Assembly: GCF_024834045.1 (NCBI RefSeq)
Contig: NZ_JANUXW010000001.1
Coordinates: forward strand, 62,001-126,000
Origin: Neisseria montereyensis
GTDB lineage: Bacteria > Pseudomonadota > Gammaproteobacteria > Burkholderiales > Neisseriaceae
DNA: 64,000 nucleotides
Reading direction: 5' to 3'
Positions 30,223 through 39,468 of this stretch are shown here, one piece after another. Within the stretch, counting starts at the first letter, position 1. Each line of letters begins with the position of its first letter. The notes beneath the pieces are model-generated. The model saw only the letters and a program-made list of their open reading frames with translations, was not told the origin of the DNA and made no database searches. Made by a program: the position numbers and the translations under genes.

Positions 30223-30458
30223 AAGGGTCTCCATTAAACATGGCAGTTAACACTTATCGGTTTGCTCCGGCTTGCTTAAATAGACCAAAGATGCACCCGA
30301 TTTTTCTTAATTTAACACCGCCGGTGAAGTAAAATTACGCAACTAACGGTAGTTTAATCTGTGCATTTTAAATCAAAACCCATACTGAACCAAGTTTAAT
30401 CGGTAGAAAAATCTTGAAAAACACTCTGGTTCGGTTGCGCAAGGTTATAATGTGTTAG

Positions 30459-30498
30459 ATTATAGATTCATCACATAGTTTTTCTTGATTCAGGTCAA
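30459..30498 (-). promoter_or_regulatory. FNR site and promoter for ccoNOQP
   Basis: TTGATTCAGGTCAA (30485-30498) matches the FNR consensus TTGAT-N4-ATCAA at 9 of 10 positions. A perfect minus-strand TATAAT (30464-30459) has its centre 30 bp from the box centre. This is the spacing of class II (-41.5) FNR promoters. The box is also 46 bp upstream of the divergent M61 peptidase gene and could act on both. The rest of the 321-nt gap shows nothing else. Confidence 0.7.
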
Positions 30499-30543
30499 AT
30501 TTCTTTAAACTCAAATACAGAATTTAACAAAAGAAGGCAATAT

Positions 30544-32298
30544 ATGCTTCAGTATCTTATTAAACCCAAATGCTTATCTCATGAGTGGCAGGTGTGTTTA
30601 ACCCTGCATAACGCGGAAAATGTCCCTTTACAAATTAAGCTGCCTAACTGGGTGCCCGGCAGTTATCTGATTCGTGATTTTTCACGCCATATTGTTGATA
30701 TTCAGGCAACTTGTAACGATGTTCCCAAATCATTGAAACAGGTTTCGAAAAACTGTTGGGAAACACCGCCCGAGCGCGGCGAATGGCAAATTTACTATAC
30801 CGTTTATGCGTACGATTTATCTGTGCGGGGCGCTTTTCTAACGTCGGAGCGGGGTTTCTTTGACGGGGCATGTTTATTTTTAAGTGTGGACGGTTTTGAA
30901 ACACAGCCTCACAAGGTTCTTTTGGATAGCTTGCCGGATGGTTGGACTGTGGCAACCACTATGCCCCAAATCGCACCTAATCGGTTTCAGGCGGCCTCTT
31001 ATGCCGAATTGATTGATCATCCTGTCGAACTGGGTCGCATTGAAACCTTAACGTTTGAAGCCGGTGGTATTCCCCACCGTATTGCTTTGAGCGGACATTA
31101 CCAATCTTTTAATCGGGAAAGGCTGGTGCGCGATATTCAAAAAATCTGTTCCAGCCAGTTGGGTATGTTTGCGGGTGCTGCGCCTTTTAAAGAATATTTG
31201 TTTTTATTGCATGTCGGCGATGATATTTATGGCGGGCTCGAACATACCAACAGTACGGCGTTGCTGGCCGACCGCAATAGCCTACCTTCTGAAAAAATGG
31301 GTGAGGAAGCAGACGATGCTTATATTCAATTGCTCGGTTTGTTCAGCCACGAGTATTTCCATGCTTGGAATGTAAAGTCCATCAAGCCTGAAGCATTTGT
31401 GCCTTATCAATTAGACTCGGAAAGTTATACCGAACAGCTATGGGCATTTGAAGGTATTACTTCTTATTATGATGATTTGTTTTTGGTACGCAGCGGTGTG
31501 ATTCGGCCGCAGCAGTATTTAAATTTATTGGCAAAAAGTATTACCCGTGTTCAACAGGGTTTTGGCCGTCTGAAACAAACTTTGGCCGAATCCAGTTTTA
31601 CGGCATGGAATAAATTTTATAAGCAAGATGAGAATAGCACCAATGCTATTGTGAGCTATTATCAGAAAGGTGCGTTGGTGGCATTATGTTTGGATTTATT
31701 ATTGCGCAGCCGTAGCGATGGCAAAACAAGCCTTGATGATGTGATGCGGGCATTGTATCGGAAGTGGTGTGAAAACGGGCAGGGCATTCCGGAAGGTCAA
31801 TGGCAGGTTTATTGCCGTGAAATAACCGGTTTGGATTTGGATGATTTCTTTCAGACGGCCTTGTATTCTACGAAAGATCTGCCTTTGGTACAGTGTTTAT
31901 TTGATGCGGGTGTCGCTTTGAATTGGTTGCCGTTGCCCCGCAGTCACGGTGGCGGTTTCGTAACAGAAGCGGCGAAATGTGAGCAGGCTACCGATTTCGG
32001 TGCGAAATTTAAACAGACAGAAGACGGTATTGTTCTGACTCATGTTTTAAGCGGCGGAAGCGCGGAGCAGGCGGCGTTATCTCCCAAAGATAAAATCATT
32101 GCGCTAAACGGCTTTGCCTGTAAGGACTTTGAAAAGCAATGGCGGTTGCTGTCGGTGGGCGATACCTTGCATATACATTATTTCCGCGACGGTGTATTGC
32201 ATGAAACGGATTTGACGGTACAAAAAGCAAAACCGGAAACCGCCATGTTAAGTATTGAAAATGAATTTTTATTAAAAGCATGGTTGCAAGTGTCTTGA
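30544..32298 (+). CDS. M61-family metallopeptidase with PDZ domain
   Basis: 584 residues. The zinc motif HEYFH (His269, Glu270, His273) is followed about 25 residues on by WAFEGITSYYDD, which supplies the third ligand, as in glycyl aminopeptidase-type M61 enzymes. A PDZ domain occupies roughly residues 470-560 (VLSGGSAEQAALSPKDKIIALNG). No signal peptide is seen, so it is likely cytoplasmic. AAGAAGG precedes the ATG. Two DUS are embedded in the coding sequence (about 31564 and 31853). Substrate unknown. Confidence 0.88.
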   Translation: MLQYLIKPKCLSHEWQVCLTLHNAENVPLQIKLPNWVPGSYLIRDFSRHIVDIQATCNDVPKSLKQVSKNCWETPPERGEWQIYYTVYAYDLSVRGAFLTSERGFFDGACLFLSVDGFETQPHKVLLDSLPDGWTVATTMPQIAPNRFQAASYAELIDHPVELGRIETLTFEAGGIPHRIALSGHYQSFNRERLVRDIQKICSSQLGMFAGAAPFKEYLFLLHVGDDIYGGLEHTNSTALLADRNSLPSEKMGEEADDAYIQLLGLFSHEYFHAWNVKSIKPEAFVPYQLDSESYTEQLWAFEGITSYYDDLFLVRSGVIRPQQYLNLLAKSITRVQQGFGRLKQTLAESSFTAWNKFYKQDENSTNAIVSYYQKGALVALCLDLLLRSRSDGKTSLDDVMRALYRKWCENGQGIPEGQWQVYCREITGLDLDDFFQTALYSTKDLPLVQCLFDAGVALNWLPLPRSHGGGFVTEAAKCEQATDFGAKFKQTEDGIVLTHVLSGGSAEQAALSPKDKIIALNGFACKDFEKQWRLLSVGDTLHIHYFRDGVLHETDLTVQKAKPETAMLSIENEFLLKAWLQVS

Positions 32299-32792
32299 TA
32301 TTGATATTTTGGATATTAGACGCTATTTATTGAAAAGCAGTATTGGATACAGGCGGCATTTAATTTAAATGTTTGTTTTGATTTGTTTAGGCCGTCTGAA
32401 ACCAATTTTAGTATTGATTTTTACTTCTATGATTTATTCAAATAAATAAAAGTAAGATTACAGATTGCGGCAAATATTGAGCTTGGCCGCATACTTTATT
32501 AAAAAATCGATAGCTGTTGTTTGACAGCTTCAGATACTCACATCGATAAAATATATGGACTCAATCATTTCATGCTGCAGAAAAATGGCACGTCACTATG
32601 GGCGGATATTTTTTATCTGCTGTTTCGCGACTCATGCCCCACCATAAATTCTTTTTGTAGAACTAAGTTAATGGATTGGCAATAGGAATGGCTATTTTGT
32701 TATGAAGTAAAGCTACCTTTAGCCAAAATACATATTTTTGCCGCTTCTTTTGAATCGGCGTAAACTTTTAACGAATAAAAAGAGGATAAAAG
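32299..32792. other. 494-nt intergenic region with hairpins
   Basis: Holds one unpaired DUS (about 32389-32401), a GCGGC/GCCGC dyad (about 32467-32490), and AGCTGT/ACAGCT hairpin near 32512-32529. No open frame resembles a protein. A minus-strand read of 32560-32650 has protein-like patches but several stops, so it could be a decayed gene. The last 40 nt hold the ribosome site of the next gene. Confidence 0.45.
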
Positions 32793-33446
32793 ATGGATGT
32801 AAAAACTCATGAGCGCCTGGAGTTTGGTATGGTGCTGGCAGCGGCAGCAGGCGGTTTGGATGCATACACATATTTGGTTCACGGCGAAGTCTTTGCCGGG
32901 CTTCAGACGGGTAATTTTATTTTGCTGGGGATTCGTTTGGGGCAGGGTAATTGGGATGTGTTGATTAATTATATTATCCCGATTATTGCTTTTTTCTCAG
33001 GGGCTTTGATAGCCCGTCATTTACAGACAAAACTCATAAACCGTCCACGATTATGGTTTTTAATTTTTGAAACGGCTTTGTTGCTTTTTGTCGGGTTGTT
33101 TTCTCCTGTTTTGCCGCACCTTTTAACAAATGCATTACTTTCGATTGCCGCAGCGATGCAATTGCAGGCATTTACAAAACTCAAAGGCAAACCGTTTACT
33201 TCTTTGATGATGACGGGTAATCTGCGTAATCTTTCAACAAATTTTTTTGAAGGTTATATCGATCATGACCCTGACAAAAAAATTGCTTTTCAAGATACTT
33301 TGCTCATTTTGGCCAGCTTCGCTTTTGGTGCGTTAGTCAACGGATTTTTTGTAGCTTATTTTGATGAACGAACCATTTTGTTGAGTTTGATTTTTTTAGG
33401 TATTGCAATCTTTTTATTACTAAAAGACAAACAAGCTTTTCTATGA
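32793..33446 (+). CDS. DUF1275 (YoaK-family) membrane protein
   Basis: 217 residues with six or so helices. The family signature GGLDAYTYLVHGEVFAGLQTGN near the N-terminus is characteristic of DUF1275, as is the central TGNLRNLSTNFFEG. Function unknown; some members are proposed transporters. GAGGATAAAAG precedes ATG 32793. It stands alone, 76 nt before the next gene, possibly co-transcribed with it. Confidence 0.88.
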   Translation: MDVKTHERLEFGMVLAAAAGGLDAYTYLVHGEVFAGLQTGNFILLGIRLGQGNWDVLINYIIPIIAFFSGALIARHLQTKLINRPRLWFLIFETALLLFVGLFSPVLPHLLTNALLSIAAAMQLQAFTKLKGKPFTSLMMTGNLRNLSTNFFEGYIDHDPDKKIAFQDTLLILASFAFGALVNGFFVAYFDERTILLSLIFLGIAIFLLLKDKQAFL

Positions 33447-33522
33447 TATACCTAATAAAAAAGAAAAACGGGGCTTGGTAAGTTTGTTAAATAATATAAG
33501 GAATATAAGGAGTATAAACATT

Positions 33523-33960
33523 ATGACTATCCGGCGATTGACCGACAAAATTTATATTGCATCTCAATTAACACATGCCTCGGTAGCGGAAGCAGTGGCA
33601 CTGGGTATTAAAAGTGTGTTTTGTAACCGCCCGGATGGGGAAGCGGCGGATCAGACCAGTGCCGAGCAGATGAAACAGTGGTTTGCTGAGGCCGGTATTA
33701 ATCAATTTATTTATCTGCCGGTCACTGCCCCTACGATTAACGCTGAGGTGGCGGCCGAATTCAGATCACATTTGACTGATGCGGAAGTGCCCGTTTTAGC
33801 TTATTGTCTGACCGGTACGCGCAGTTCCTTGTTATGGGCATATGGTGCGGTGGCAAATGGTATGGCGGTTGCCGATGCTATGGCTATGGCTCGGAATGCC
33901 GGTGTGGATTTGTCTTCTTTTGAAGGCAGATTGCAAGAGGCTGCTGCAAAAGGCGCTTAG
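33523..33960 (+). CDS. DUF442/TIGR01244-type phosphatase-like protein
   Basis: 145 residues. The PTP-like active-site loop is YCLTGTRSS (Cys-x5-Arg). The N-terminus RRLTDKIYIASQLTHASV is typical of the domain fused to sulfide-related hydrolases (Blh type). Members are called putative sulfurtransferase or phosphatase; the reaction is not settled. An extra 16 codons upstream are open, but AGGAGTATAAACATT precedes ATG 33523. A strong terminator follows. Confidence 0.85.
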   Translation: MTIRRLTDKIYIASQLTHASVAEAVALGIKSVFCNRPDGEAADQTSAEQMKQWFAEAGINQFIYLPVTAPTINAEVAAEFRSHLTDAEVPVLAYCLTGTRSSLLWAYGAVANGMAVADAMAMARNAGVDLSSFEGRLQEAAAKGA

Positions 33961-33973
33961 TCTTCGTTTGGAT

Positions 33974-34016
33974 AAAAAAGCAACGCAAATAAAACGATAT
34001 TTGTGTTGCTTTTTTA
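33974..34016 (+). terminator. Strong intrinsic terminator
   Basis: AAAAAAGCAACGCAAAT pairs with ATTTGTGTTGCTTTTTT (one wobble), with a T-run, 14 nt after the phosphatase-like gene. The A/T arms may also serve the convergent iscX. Confidence 0.9.
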
Positions 34017-34043
34017 TGTTTTACCGGAGGATAAAAGTCGGTT

Positions 34044-34238
34044 TTATTCCGCTTCTTCAATCCAGGCCAATTGGACGGCTTCGAGAATGCGCTCGCCGCT
34101 GCGTTCGGGATCGTCATCGAAATCGGGTAAGGCCATAATGAGTTCGCGTAATTTGGTAAAACGTATGGTTTTGGGGTCGATATCGGGGTGTGTGTCGTAA
34201 AGCTCTTCGGCAATTCGTAAGGTATCGGTCCATTTCAT
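34044..34238 (-). CDS. iscX: Fe-S assembly accessory protein IscX
   Basis: 64 residues, acidic. The start MKWTDTLRIAEELYD and the ending EAVQLAWIEEA match the IscX/YfhJ family, which binds IscS and iron and modulates cluster assembly. It is downstream of fdx on the minus strand with a 59-nt gap and ends in the bidirectional hairpin region. Confidence 0.93.
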   Translation of the reverse strand: MKWTDTLRIAEELYDTHPDIDPKTIRFTKLRELIMALPDFDDDPERSGERILEAVQLAWIEEAE

Positions 34239-34297
34239 GATTCGGTTCCTTATGGTTGGGTGGCAAAGCCTTTGGAGGAAAGGATTGTCAATAGTGG

Positions 34298-34639
34298 TTA
34301 ATGGTGTTCACGCGCATGATTGATGGTGTATTTCGGAATTTCTACCACCAAATCTTCATCGGCCACTTTGGCTTGGCAGCTTAAACGCGATTCGGCTTCT
34401 AAGCCCCATGCCTGATCAAGTAAGTCTTCTTCAATTTCAGACGGCTCTTCCAAACTGTCATAGCCTTTTCGCACAATAACGTGGCAGGTGGTGCAGGCGC
34501 ATGATTTTTCACAAGCATGGTCGATTTCAACGTCGTTATCCAATAAGATATCACAAATGGTTTGGCCTTCGGGGGCATTGTCTATGGTTTTGCCTTCGGG
34601 GCAGAGATCGGCGTGTGGGAGTACGGTTATTTTAGGCAT
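34298..34639 (-). CDS. fdx: ISC-type [2Fe-2S] ferredoxin
   Basis: 113 residues, the adrenodoxin-like ferredoxin of the ISC system. The cluster ligands are in HACEKSCACTTC and, further on, LSCQAK. It supplies electrons for cluster assembly on IscU. An internal DUS-like element lies near 34437. It is downstream of hscA but separated by a DUS hairpin and about 217 nt, so it may have its own promoter. Confidence 0.95.
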   Translation of the reverse strand: MPKITVLPHADLCPEGKTIDNAPEGQTICDILLDNDVEIDHACEKSCACTTCHVIVRKGYDSLEEPSEIEEDLLDQAWGLEAESRLSCQAKVADEDLVVEIPKYTINHAREHH

Positions 34640-34813
34640 GTTATTCCTGTTTGCGGTGTGGCAGGCTTGAGCCGGCCGTTATGGTAAGGTTGGTGTTCAA
34701 AATATATAAATGGATTATCCGGGGCGGATTTTATAATTATCGGTATGGTTTCCGATAGTGTTTCATTGCTATCGGTTGTTTTGATCATCTTTATTGTCAT
34801 CATCATTTACCGT

Positions 34814-34851
34814 TTTCAGACGGCCTCTTTTTTAATAAAGGCCGTCTGAAA
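34814..34851 (-). terminator. DUS-pair terminator after hscA
   Basis: TTTCAGACGGCCT and AGGCCGTCTGAAA with a 12-nt loop, directly beyond the hscA stop on the minus strand. Confidence 0.75.
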
Positions 34852-34856
34852 CATAA

Positions 34857-36719
34857 TTAAATATCTTCTACTTTTTGGCCGGTTAAAGCACGCTTAATGT
34901 TTCTATCCATACGTTTGGCGGCAAAATCATCGGTAGCGTGTCCGAGGTTGGTCACGGCTTGTCGGATTTCGTCGGCATTGCCTGTTTGAATCAGGGTTTC
35001 CAGTGTGTTAATGGCCGTCTGAATCGTGTTTAATTCATCTTCATTCAATAGGTCCTTATCCAAAGCCAAAGCGGCTTGAACGGCACCGATAAGCCCTTCG
35101 GCTTCAACCGTGGCTTCTGCGCGTGCCCGTGCCGCCATATCTTCGGAAGCATTGGACATACTGTCTTTCAGCATTTGCGTGATGGTTTCGTCGTCTAAGC
35201 CGTAAGAAGGCTTCACTTCGATTTGTGCCTGTACGCCGGTTGATTGCTCCCGTGCGGATACGGATAGCAGACCATCTGCATCGACTTGGAAAGTCACCAA
35301 AATGCGTGCGGCGCCGGCTGCCATCGGGGGTATGCCGCGTAATGTAAATTTAGCCAGACTGCGGCAGTCGGCAACCAATTCCCGTTCGCCTTGCACCACA
35401 TGAATGGTCATGGCGGTTTGGCCGTCTTTAAAGGTGGTGAACTCTTGGGCGCGGGCCGTCGGTAAGGTGCTGTTGCGCGGTATCACTTTTTCAGCCAGTC
35501 CTCCGTAGGTTTCCAAACCGAGCGAAAGCGGGGTAACGTCTAACAGCAGCCATTCTTCATCGCTTTTATTGCCGGCCAAGATATTGGCCTGCATAGCGGC
35601 GCCCAGAGCAACAACCTGATCCGGATTGAGGTTGTTCAGCGGTGTTTGTCCGAAGAAAGTGGCAACGGCTTGTTGTACATGCAGCATGCGGGTGGAACCA
35701 CCTACCATAATCACGCCTTTCACATCGGCTTTAGTGATGCCTGCATCTTTTAATGCTTGTTTCACCGGCTCGATGGTTTTAGCAACCAATGGCTGGGTAA
35801 GGTTATGAAATTCTTGGCGGGTGATGGTGGTGTCAATAGTATGGCCGTCTGAAAGCGTGGCGCGTATGGTGGTGCTGGTTTCTGTGGTGAGGCTTTCTTT
35901 GGCTGCGCGAACCAAGCTGATCAATAACTGGCTGTCTTGTTCGTTTAATTGTGATAAATCGTTTTGTTCGAGCAGTTGGCAGAACAGACGGTGATCGAAA
36001 TCATCGCCGCCGAGTGCGCTGTCGCCGTTGGTGGCTTTGACTTCGAATAAACCTTTTGTCAGTTGTAAAACGGATACGTCAAATGTACCGCCGCCGAGAT
36101 CGTAAACCACAAACGTACCTTCGGAAGCATTATCTAAACCGTAGGCGATGGCTGCTGCGGTCGGCTCGTTAAGTAGTCGTAATACGTTTAATCCGGCTAA
36201 TCGCGCTGCATCTTTGGTGGCTTGGCGTTGGGCATCGTCAAAATAAGCGGGTACGGTAATTACTGCGCCGGTTAGTTCGCCGCCGAGGTTTTCTTCGGCA
36301 CGTTCTTTTAGGGTGCGTAAGATTTCGGCAGATACATCAATCGGTGTTTTAATGCCTTGACGGGTTTGTAGTTCGATAATCCGCTCGCTGCCGCCAAAGC
36401 GGTAGGGAAGATAATGACTGTCTTGTTTGATGTCTTCCAGTGTTCGTCCGATAAGGCGCTTGGCTGAACTGATGGTGTTGAGGGGGTCGATTTTTTGGGC
36501 TTTGAGTGCGTCGTAGCCGATTTCTATACGGGTATCTTCGCAATAACGTACCACTGAGGGTAGGGTAACGCGGCCTTGTTCGTCGGGAATGCAAACGGCA
36601 CTGCCGCTTTTTACAGATGCGACGAGGCTATTGGTGGTGCCTAAGTCGATGCCCACTGCCAAGCGGTGTTGGTGCGGGGCGGCAGACATGCCGGGTTCGG
36701 CGATTTGCAATAGTGCCAT
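34857..36719 (-). CDS. hscA: Fe-S cluster chaperone HscA (Hsp70)
   Basis: 620 residues. The nucleotide-binding domain begins [14 protein letters not shown] near residue 22, with ATPase motifs [13 protein letters not shown] and [12 protein letters not shown]. The substrate domain follows ([14 protein letters not shown]). With HscB it releases clusters from IscU. Gene order is hscA-fdx-iscX; hscB, usually just upstream, is absent here and must lie elsewhere. Two DUS-like copies are embedded (about 35012 and 35842). Confidence 0.95.
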   Translation of the reverse strand: MALLQIAEPGMSAAPHQHRLAVGIDLGTTNSLVASVKSGSAVCIPDEQGRVTLPSVVRYCEDTRIEIGYDALKAQKIDPLNTISSAKRLIGRTLEDIKQDSHYLPYRFGGSERIIELQTRQGIKTPIDVSAEILRTLKERAEENLGGELTGAVITVPAYFDDAQRQATKDAARLAGLNVLRLLNEPTAAAIAYGLDNASEGTFVVYDLGGGTFDVSVLQLTKGLFEVKATNGDSALGGDDFDHRLFCQLLEQNDLSQLNEQDSQLLISLVRAAKESLTTETSTTIRATLSDGHTIDTTITRQEFHNLTQPLVAKTIEPVKQALKDAGITKADVKGVIMVGGSTRMLHVQQAVATFFGQTPLNNLNPDQVVALGAAMQANILAGNKSDEEWLLLDVTPLSLGLETYGGLAEKVIPRNSTLPTARAQEFTTFKDGQTAMTIHVVQGERELVADCRSLAKFTLRGIPPMAAGAARILVTFQVDADGLLSVSAREQSTGVQAQIEVKPSYGLDDETITQMLKDSMSNASEDMAARARAEATVEAEGLIGAVQAALALDKDLLNEDELNTIQTAINTLETLIQTGNADEIRQAVTNLGHATDDFAAKRMDRNIKRALTGQKVEDI

Positions 36720-36800
36720 GGTTTGTGCCTTGTGAATTATTTTTAATGGCGCTTATTTTAACAGATTTCTTTTAAATAGTTGAGTGATTTTGTCGGGAAT

Positions 36801-36843
36801 AAAATAAGGCCGTCTGAAAACCGATTTCAGACGGCCTTATTTT
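36801..36843. terminator. DUS-pair terminator
   Basis: AAAATAAGGCCGTCTGAAA with its inverse is a long stem between the NadR-like gene and hscA, terminating the former. Confidence 0.8.
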
Positions 36844-36869
36844 ATATGGTAAACCAGCCTGTTACCTGA

Positions 36870-37430
36870 TTAAGGCGTTGTTAATTTTTGAAGTAAAGTG
36901 GCAACTTGAGTGACTCGGGTGGCCCTATCACCATAGACAGGATGGTAATTTAATCCTTGCTCTTGTAGCCGCTTGATAAAAAATTGCCGCATTTTATCTC
37001 GACCATTGGGTAAATCACGCATGCCATCGGCTTGCCATGGTATGCCTTGTTCATCGGTGAGTAGGATTAAGTCATAATGCTGAATTTTGACGGCATCTTC
37101 AATGGACGGAGGGCAATCCTGAAAATACCAGTGGGCATAGCTGGCAATTTCAAATAAACCCGTATCACAAAATAAATAATCCTTGGCGTGGGCAATTTGC
37201 CGATTTTCTTGATTGATTTGTCCAATGGCAATGGGCAGCAAGTCTTCATATTGGCATACATAGCCTTTGGGTTTGCCCTCAAGATAGGTTCGCATATACT
37301 CGCCGCTGTAAACACTGCCAAAATGATGGGCGAGGTCTTTGGCCAGTGTGGTTTTACCGGTGCATTCTGCGCCAAGAATGAGGACTTTATGAATGTGTGT
37401 TGTCACTTGTTTGGGTATTAGAGGTGTCAT
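36870..37430 (-). CDS. NadR-type AAA ATPase (ribosylnicotinamide kinase-like)
   Basis: 186 residues with a Walker A loop GAECTGKTTLAK near residue 20 and a kinase-like core (FCDTGLFEIASYAHW, DLILLTDEQGIPWQADGMRD). This matches the C-terminal ribosylnicotinamide kinase domain of NadR or Ttd14-like ATPases; the adenylyltransferase domain is missing. It could phosphorylate a nicotinamide riboside in NAD salvage. It borders the prophage remnant and ends in a DUS hairpin. No strong ribosome-binding site precedes the ATG. Confidence 0.78.
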   Translation of the reverse strand: MTPLIPKQVTTHIHKVLILGAECTGKTTLAKDLAHHFGSVYSGEYMRTYLEGKPKGYVCQYEDLLPIAIGQINQENRQIAHAKDYLFCDTGLFEIASYAHWYFQDCPPSIEDAVKIQHYDLILLTDEQGIPWQADGMRDLPNGRDKMRQFFIKRLQEQGLNYHPVYGDRATRVTQVATLLQKLTTP

Positions 37431-37531
37431 GTCTTAATATTATTTTTAAGAAAAATATACCGAAATGGCAATGAGTAGGGGTTGTTAGTTTGATATCGTT
37501 CAAAAAGCCAGCTTGGTTATTGGTGATTGGC

Positions 37532-37861
37532 TTACTTAAACACGCCCTGAAACTGCCCTTTGATGCCCGCCCACTCGGCCGCATTGGCCTGTTTGGCCAC
37601 TTGGACACGGTTAAGGGCTTGGTAATCATTTGTAAGCCGTCTGATTGACTCGCCAAGCTTGTCATATTGCTTTTGGAGCGACTTATCAATCCGGGTGCCT
37701 TCTAAAAATCCGATGATGTTATTAAGCTCTTTTTGGCGAGCTATAAGGTTGTCAGTAGATGATTTTAGCGTAGTTATGGCTTTGCCGATGTTGCTTAACC
37801 CAGCCAACGCACCGCCAGCCACAGCAGTTACGGTTATTACAACACCTAAATCAGTTGCCAT
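37532..37861 (-). pseudogene. Tape-measure-like tail protein, N-terminal fragment
   Basis: 109 residues. The N-terminus MATDLGVVITVTAVAGGALAG with a following helical stretch resembles the beginning of P2/Mu-type tail tape-measure proteins, normally many hundreds of residues. The frame stops after ...QFQGVFK, so nearly all of the gene is gone. A 9/10 DUS-like match sits inside near 37634. It is one of three tail-gene remnants in order. Confidence 0.65.
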
Positions 37862-37899
37862 ATGGTAAAATCCTAAAAAAATTAAAAAGGATGATTATT

Positions 37900-38049
37900 A
37901 TGGATACTGGAGCTGCATTAATTGGTTTTACATTCGTCTTCGGCTGCCTAATGATTGGTGGGTTACCATTGTTTTTCTTGGTGCTAGGGCTAATCAGCTT
38001 GTGGGTATATTGGTATGTAACAAGACCTTACCCATCATGTGAGGATTAA
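37900..38049 (+). CDS. Small membrane protein inside the prophage scar
   Basis: 49 residues, almost entirely one or two hydrophobic helices (LIGFTFVFGCLMIGGLPLFF..., then LISLWVYWYVTRP). A good ribosome-binding site (AAAAAGG, 9 nt before ATG 37900) supports it. It is on the opposite strand to the flanking tail remnants, so it may be a later insert or a phage accessory gene. No family is recognised. Confidence 0.5.
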   Translation: MDTGAALIGFTFVFGCLMIGGLPLFFLVLGLISLWVYWYVTRPYPSCED

Positions 38050-38085
38050 AAAATCTAGGGCGACCGCCCAAATTACCCTAATCAA

Positions 38086-38294
38086 TTAAAAATTTTTCCC
38101 GTAGCCCGCCTTGATTTGGCGGGCTGCCTCTTTTTGGTAAACCAAAAAGTCATCAATAGACAGGTTGTCAATCTCATCCGGCGACCAGCCAAACCACCAT
38201 GCCATATCCGCGCAAGCCGACAGCAGTTGGCGGTTAAGCTCCGCTCCGCTTATCGGCTTACCCTGTTGGTTACTGCGCTGCTGCGTGAAAAAAA
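38086..38294 (-). pseudogene. GpE'-like frameshift extension of a tail assembly chaperone
   Basis: In the -1 frame from the T7 run at 38294-38288 a continuous reading (key segment MAWWFGWSPDEIDNLS, then VYQKEAARQIKAGYG) runs to TAA 38088-38086. In P2-like phages the E gene is extended into E' by a -1 slip on a T-run just before the tape-measure gene, the same arrangement as here. Confidence 0.6.
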
Positions 38295-38477
38295 GTCTTG
38301 CAAAGCCTTGTAGTCAACCATATCAAACTCGTCCAAGTCCTCCGGCACCAAGCCGGTAATGCGTGCCATCATGGCCGGCTCTTGCTCTGCCTCTGTATTA
38401 AGGCCGGATACGGCACGGATATCACCCACTTTAGGGCGGCGTACGGTCAGCTCCGTCAGCATTTTGCCGGTGGCCAA
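38250..38477 (-). pseudogene. Phage tail assembly chaperone (P2 gpE / Mu gp41-like), decayed start
   Basis: About 75 residues with the family block LTELTVRRPKVGDIRAVSGL followed by ARITGLVPEDLDEFDMVDY. A TTG (38477) is the only start in place; the frame remains open upstream (about to 38520, IKYPTRLATG) without an ATG, so the N-terminus looks decayed. It ends normally in the zero frame at 38250, or by -1 slip in the E'-like frame. Not likely to be functional. Confidence 0.65.
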
Positions 38478-38489
38478 TCGTGTTGGGTA

Positions 38490-38533
38490 TTTGATACTAG
38501 TTGGTATCTTAACATTTCTAGCAGTTTGATACT
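38490..38533. repeat. 9-bp direct repeat at the prophage edge
   Basis: TTTGATACT occurs at 38490-38498 and 38525-38533. The first copy is part of the dyad GATAC TAGTTG GTATC. This could be a recombination scar or phage junction. It is short and may be chance. Confidence 0.3.
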
Positions 38534-38637
38534 TTATTTATATTCATTCAATCTAAGCATACAATCAGGAGTTCTTTGTATTGTGGTTTTGATTAACGTA
38601 CAATTTAGACTTTTATTACGCTTTCACAGGAAAAACT

Positions 38638-39468
38638 ATGTTAAAAAAATTCGTGTTCGGCAGTATAGCTGCCTTGGTATTGGCCGCATGTGGCAACGAT
38701 AGTGGTTCGGCTGCATCGGCTAATCAAGCCTCTGCACCGCAAACAGAAGCCGGTTCGCTGTTGTCACGCATTGATAATAAAGGTACGGTAACCGTGGGTA
38801 CGGAAGGGACTTATGCGCCGTTTACCTATCATGACGAAAGCGGCAAATTGACCGGTTATGATGTGGAAGTGACCCGTGCGGTTGCAGATAAATTAGGGAT
38901 TCAGGTCGAATTTAAAGAAACCCAGTGGGATGCCATGTTGGCCGGCTTGAAAGCAGGCCGTTTCGATATGGTGGCCAATCAAGTTGGGTTGACCACGCCC
39001 GAACGCCGTGCCACATTTGATAAATCGTCGGATTACAGCTATTCCGGCCCGATGGCGGTTTCCCGTGCCGATGATAACCGTATCAAGAGCTTCGCCGATA
39101 TGAAAGGCTTAACGGCTGCACAAACGTTAAGCAGTAATTATGGTGAAATGGCACAAAAAGCCGAAGCCGAAATTATTCCGGTAGACGGCATGGCGCAGGC
39201 ATTAACCTTGGTTCAGCAAAAACGTGCCGATTTTACTTTTAACGACTCATTAGCCTTATTGGATTATTTGAAGAAAAACCCGAATTCTGGACTGAAAACA
39301 GCATGGACTGCCCCCAGTGATGAAAAAATAGGTTCCGGCTTTGTGGTGAATAAGGGCAATGAAGAGGCTCTGGCTAAAATCAGCAGTGCGGTTGACGAAT
39401 TGCGAGAAGACGGCACATTGAAACAACTGGGTGAACAATTTTTTGGTGTAGATGTTAGTGTTAAATGA
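38638..39468 (+). CDS. Amino-acid ABC transporter substrate-binding lipoprotein
   Basis: 276 residues. Signal peptide with lipobox LAAC (Cys18), then a bacterial extracellular solute-binding domain (family 3) beginning [16 protein letters not shown], with the ligand-site motif [19 protein letters not shown]. It most resembles the cystine/polar amino-acid binding proteins of Neisseria; the ligand is inferred. First gene of a three-gene transporter operon, overlapping the permease gene by 17 bp. Confidence 0.92.
   Translation: MLKKFVFGSIAALVLAACGNDSGSAASANQASAPQTEAGSLLSRIDNKGTVTVGTEGTYAPFTYHDESGKLTGYDVEVTRAVADKLGIQVEFKETQWDAMLAGLKAGRFDMVANQVGLTTPERRATFDKSSDYSYSGPMAVSRADDNRIKSFADMKGLTAAQTLSSNYGEMAQKAEAEIIPVDGMAQALTLVQQKRADFTFNDSLALLDYLKKNPNSGLKTAWTAPSDEKIGSGFVVNKGNEEALAKISSAVDELREDGTLKQLGEQFFGVDVSVK

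Noticed and set aside
37855-37900. Longer start (37855) for the small membrane gene
   Set aside because: The extension lies over the tape-measure fragment start region; the AAAAAGG site is placed correctly only for ATG 37900.
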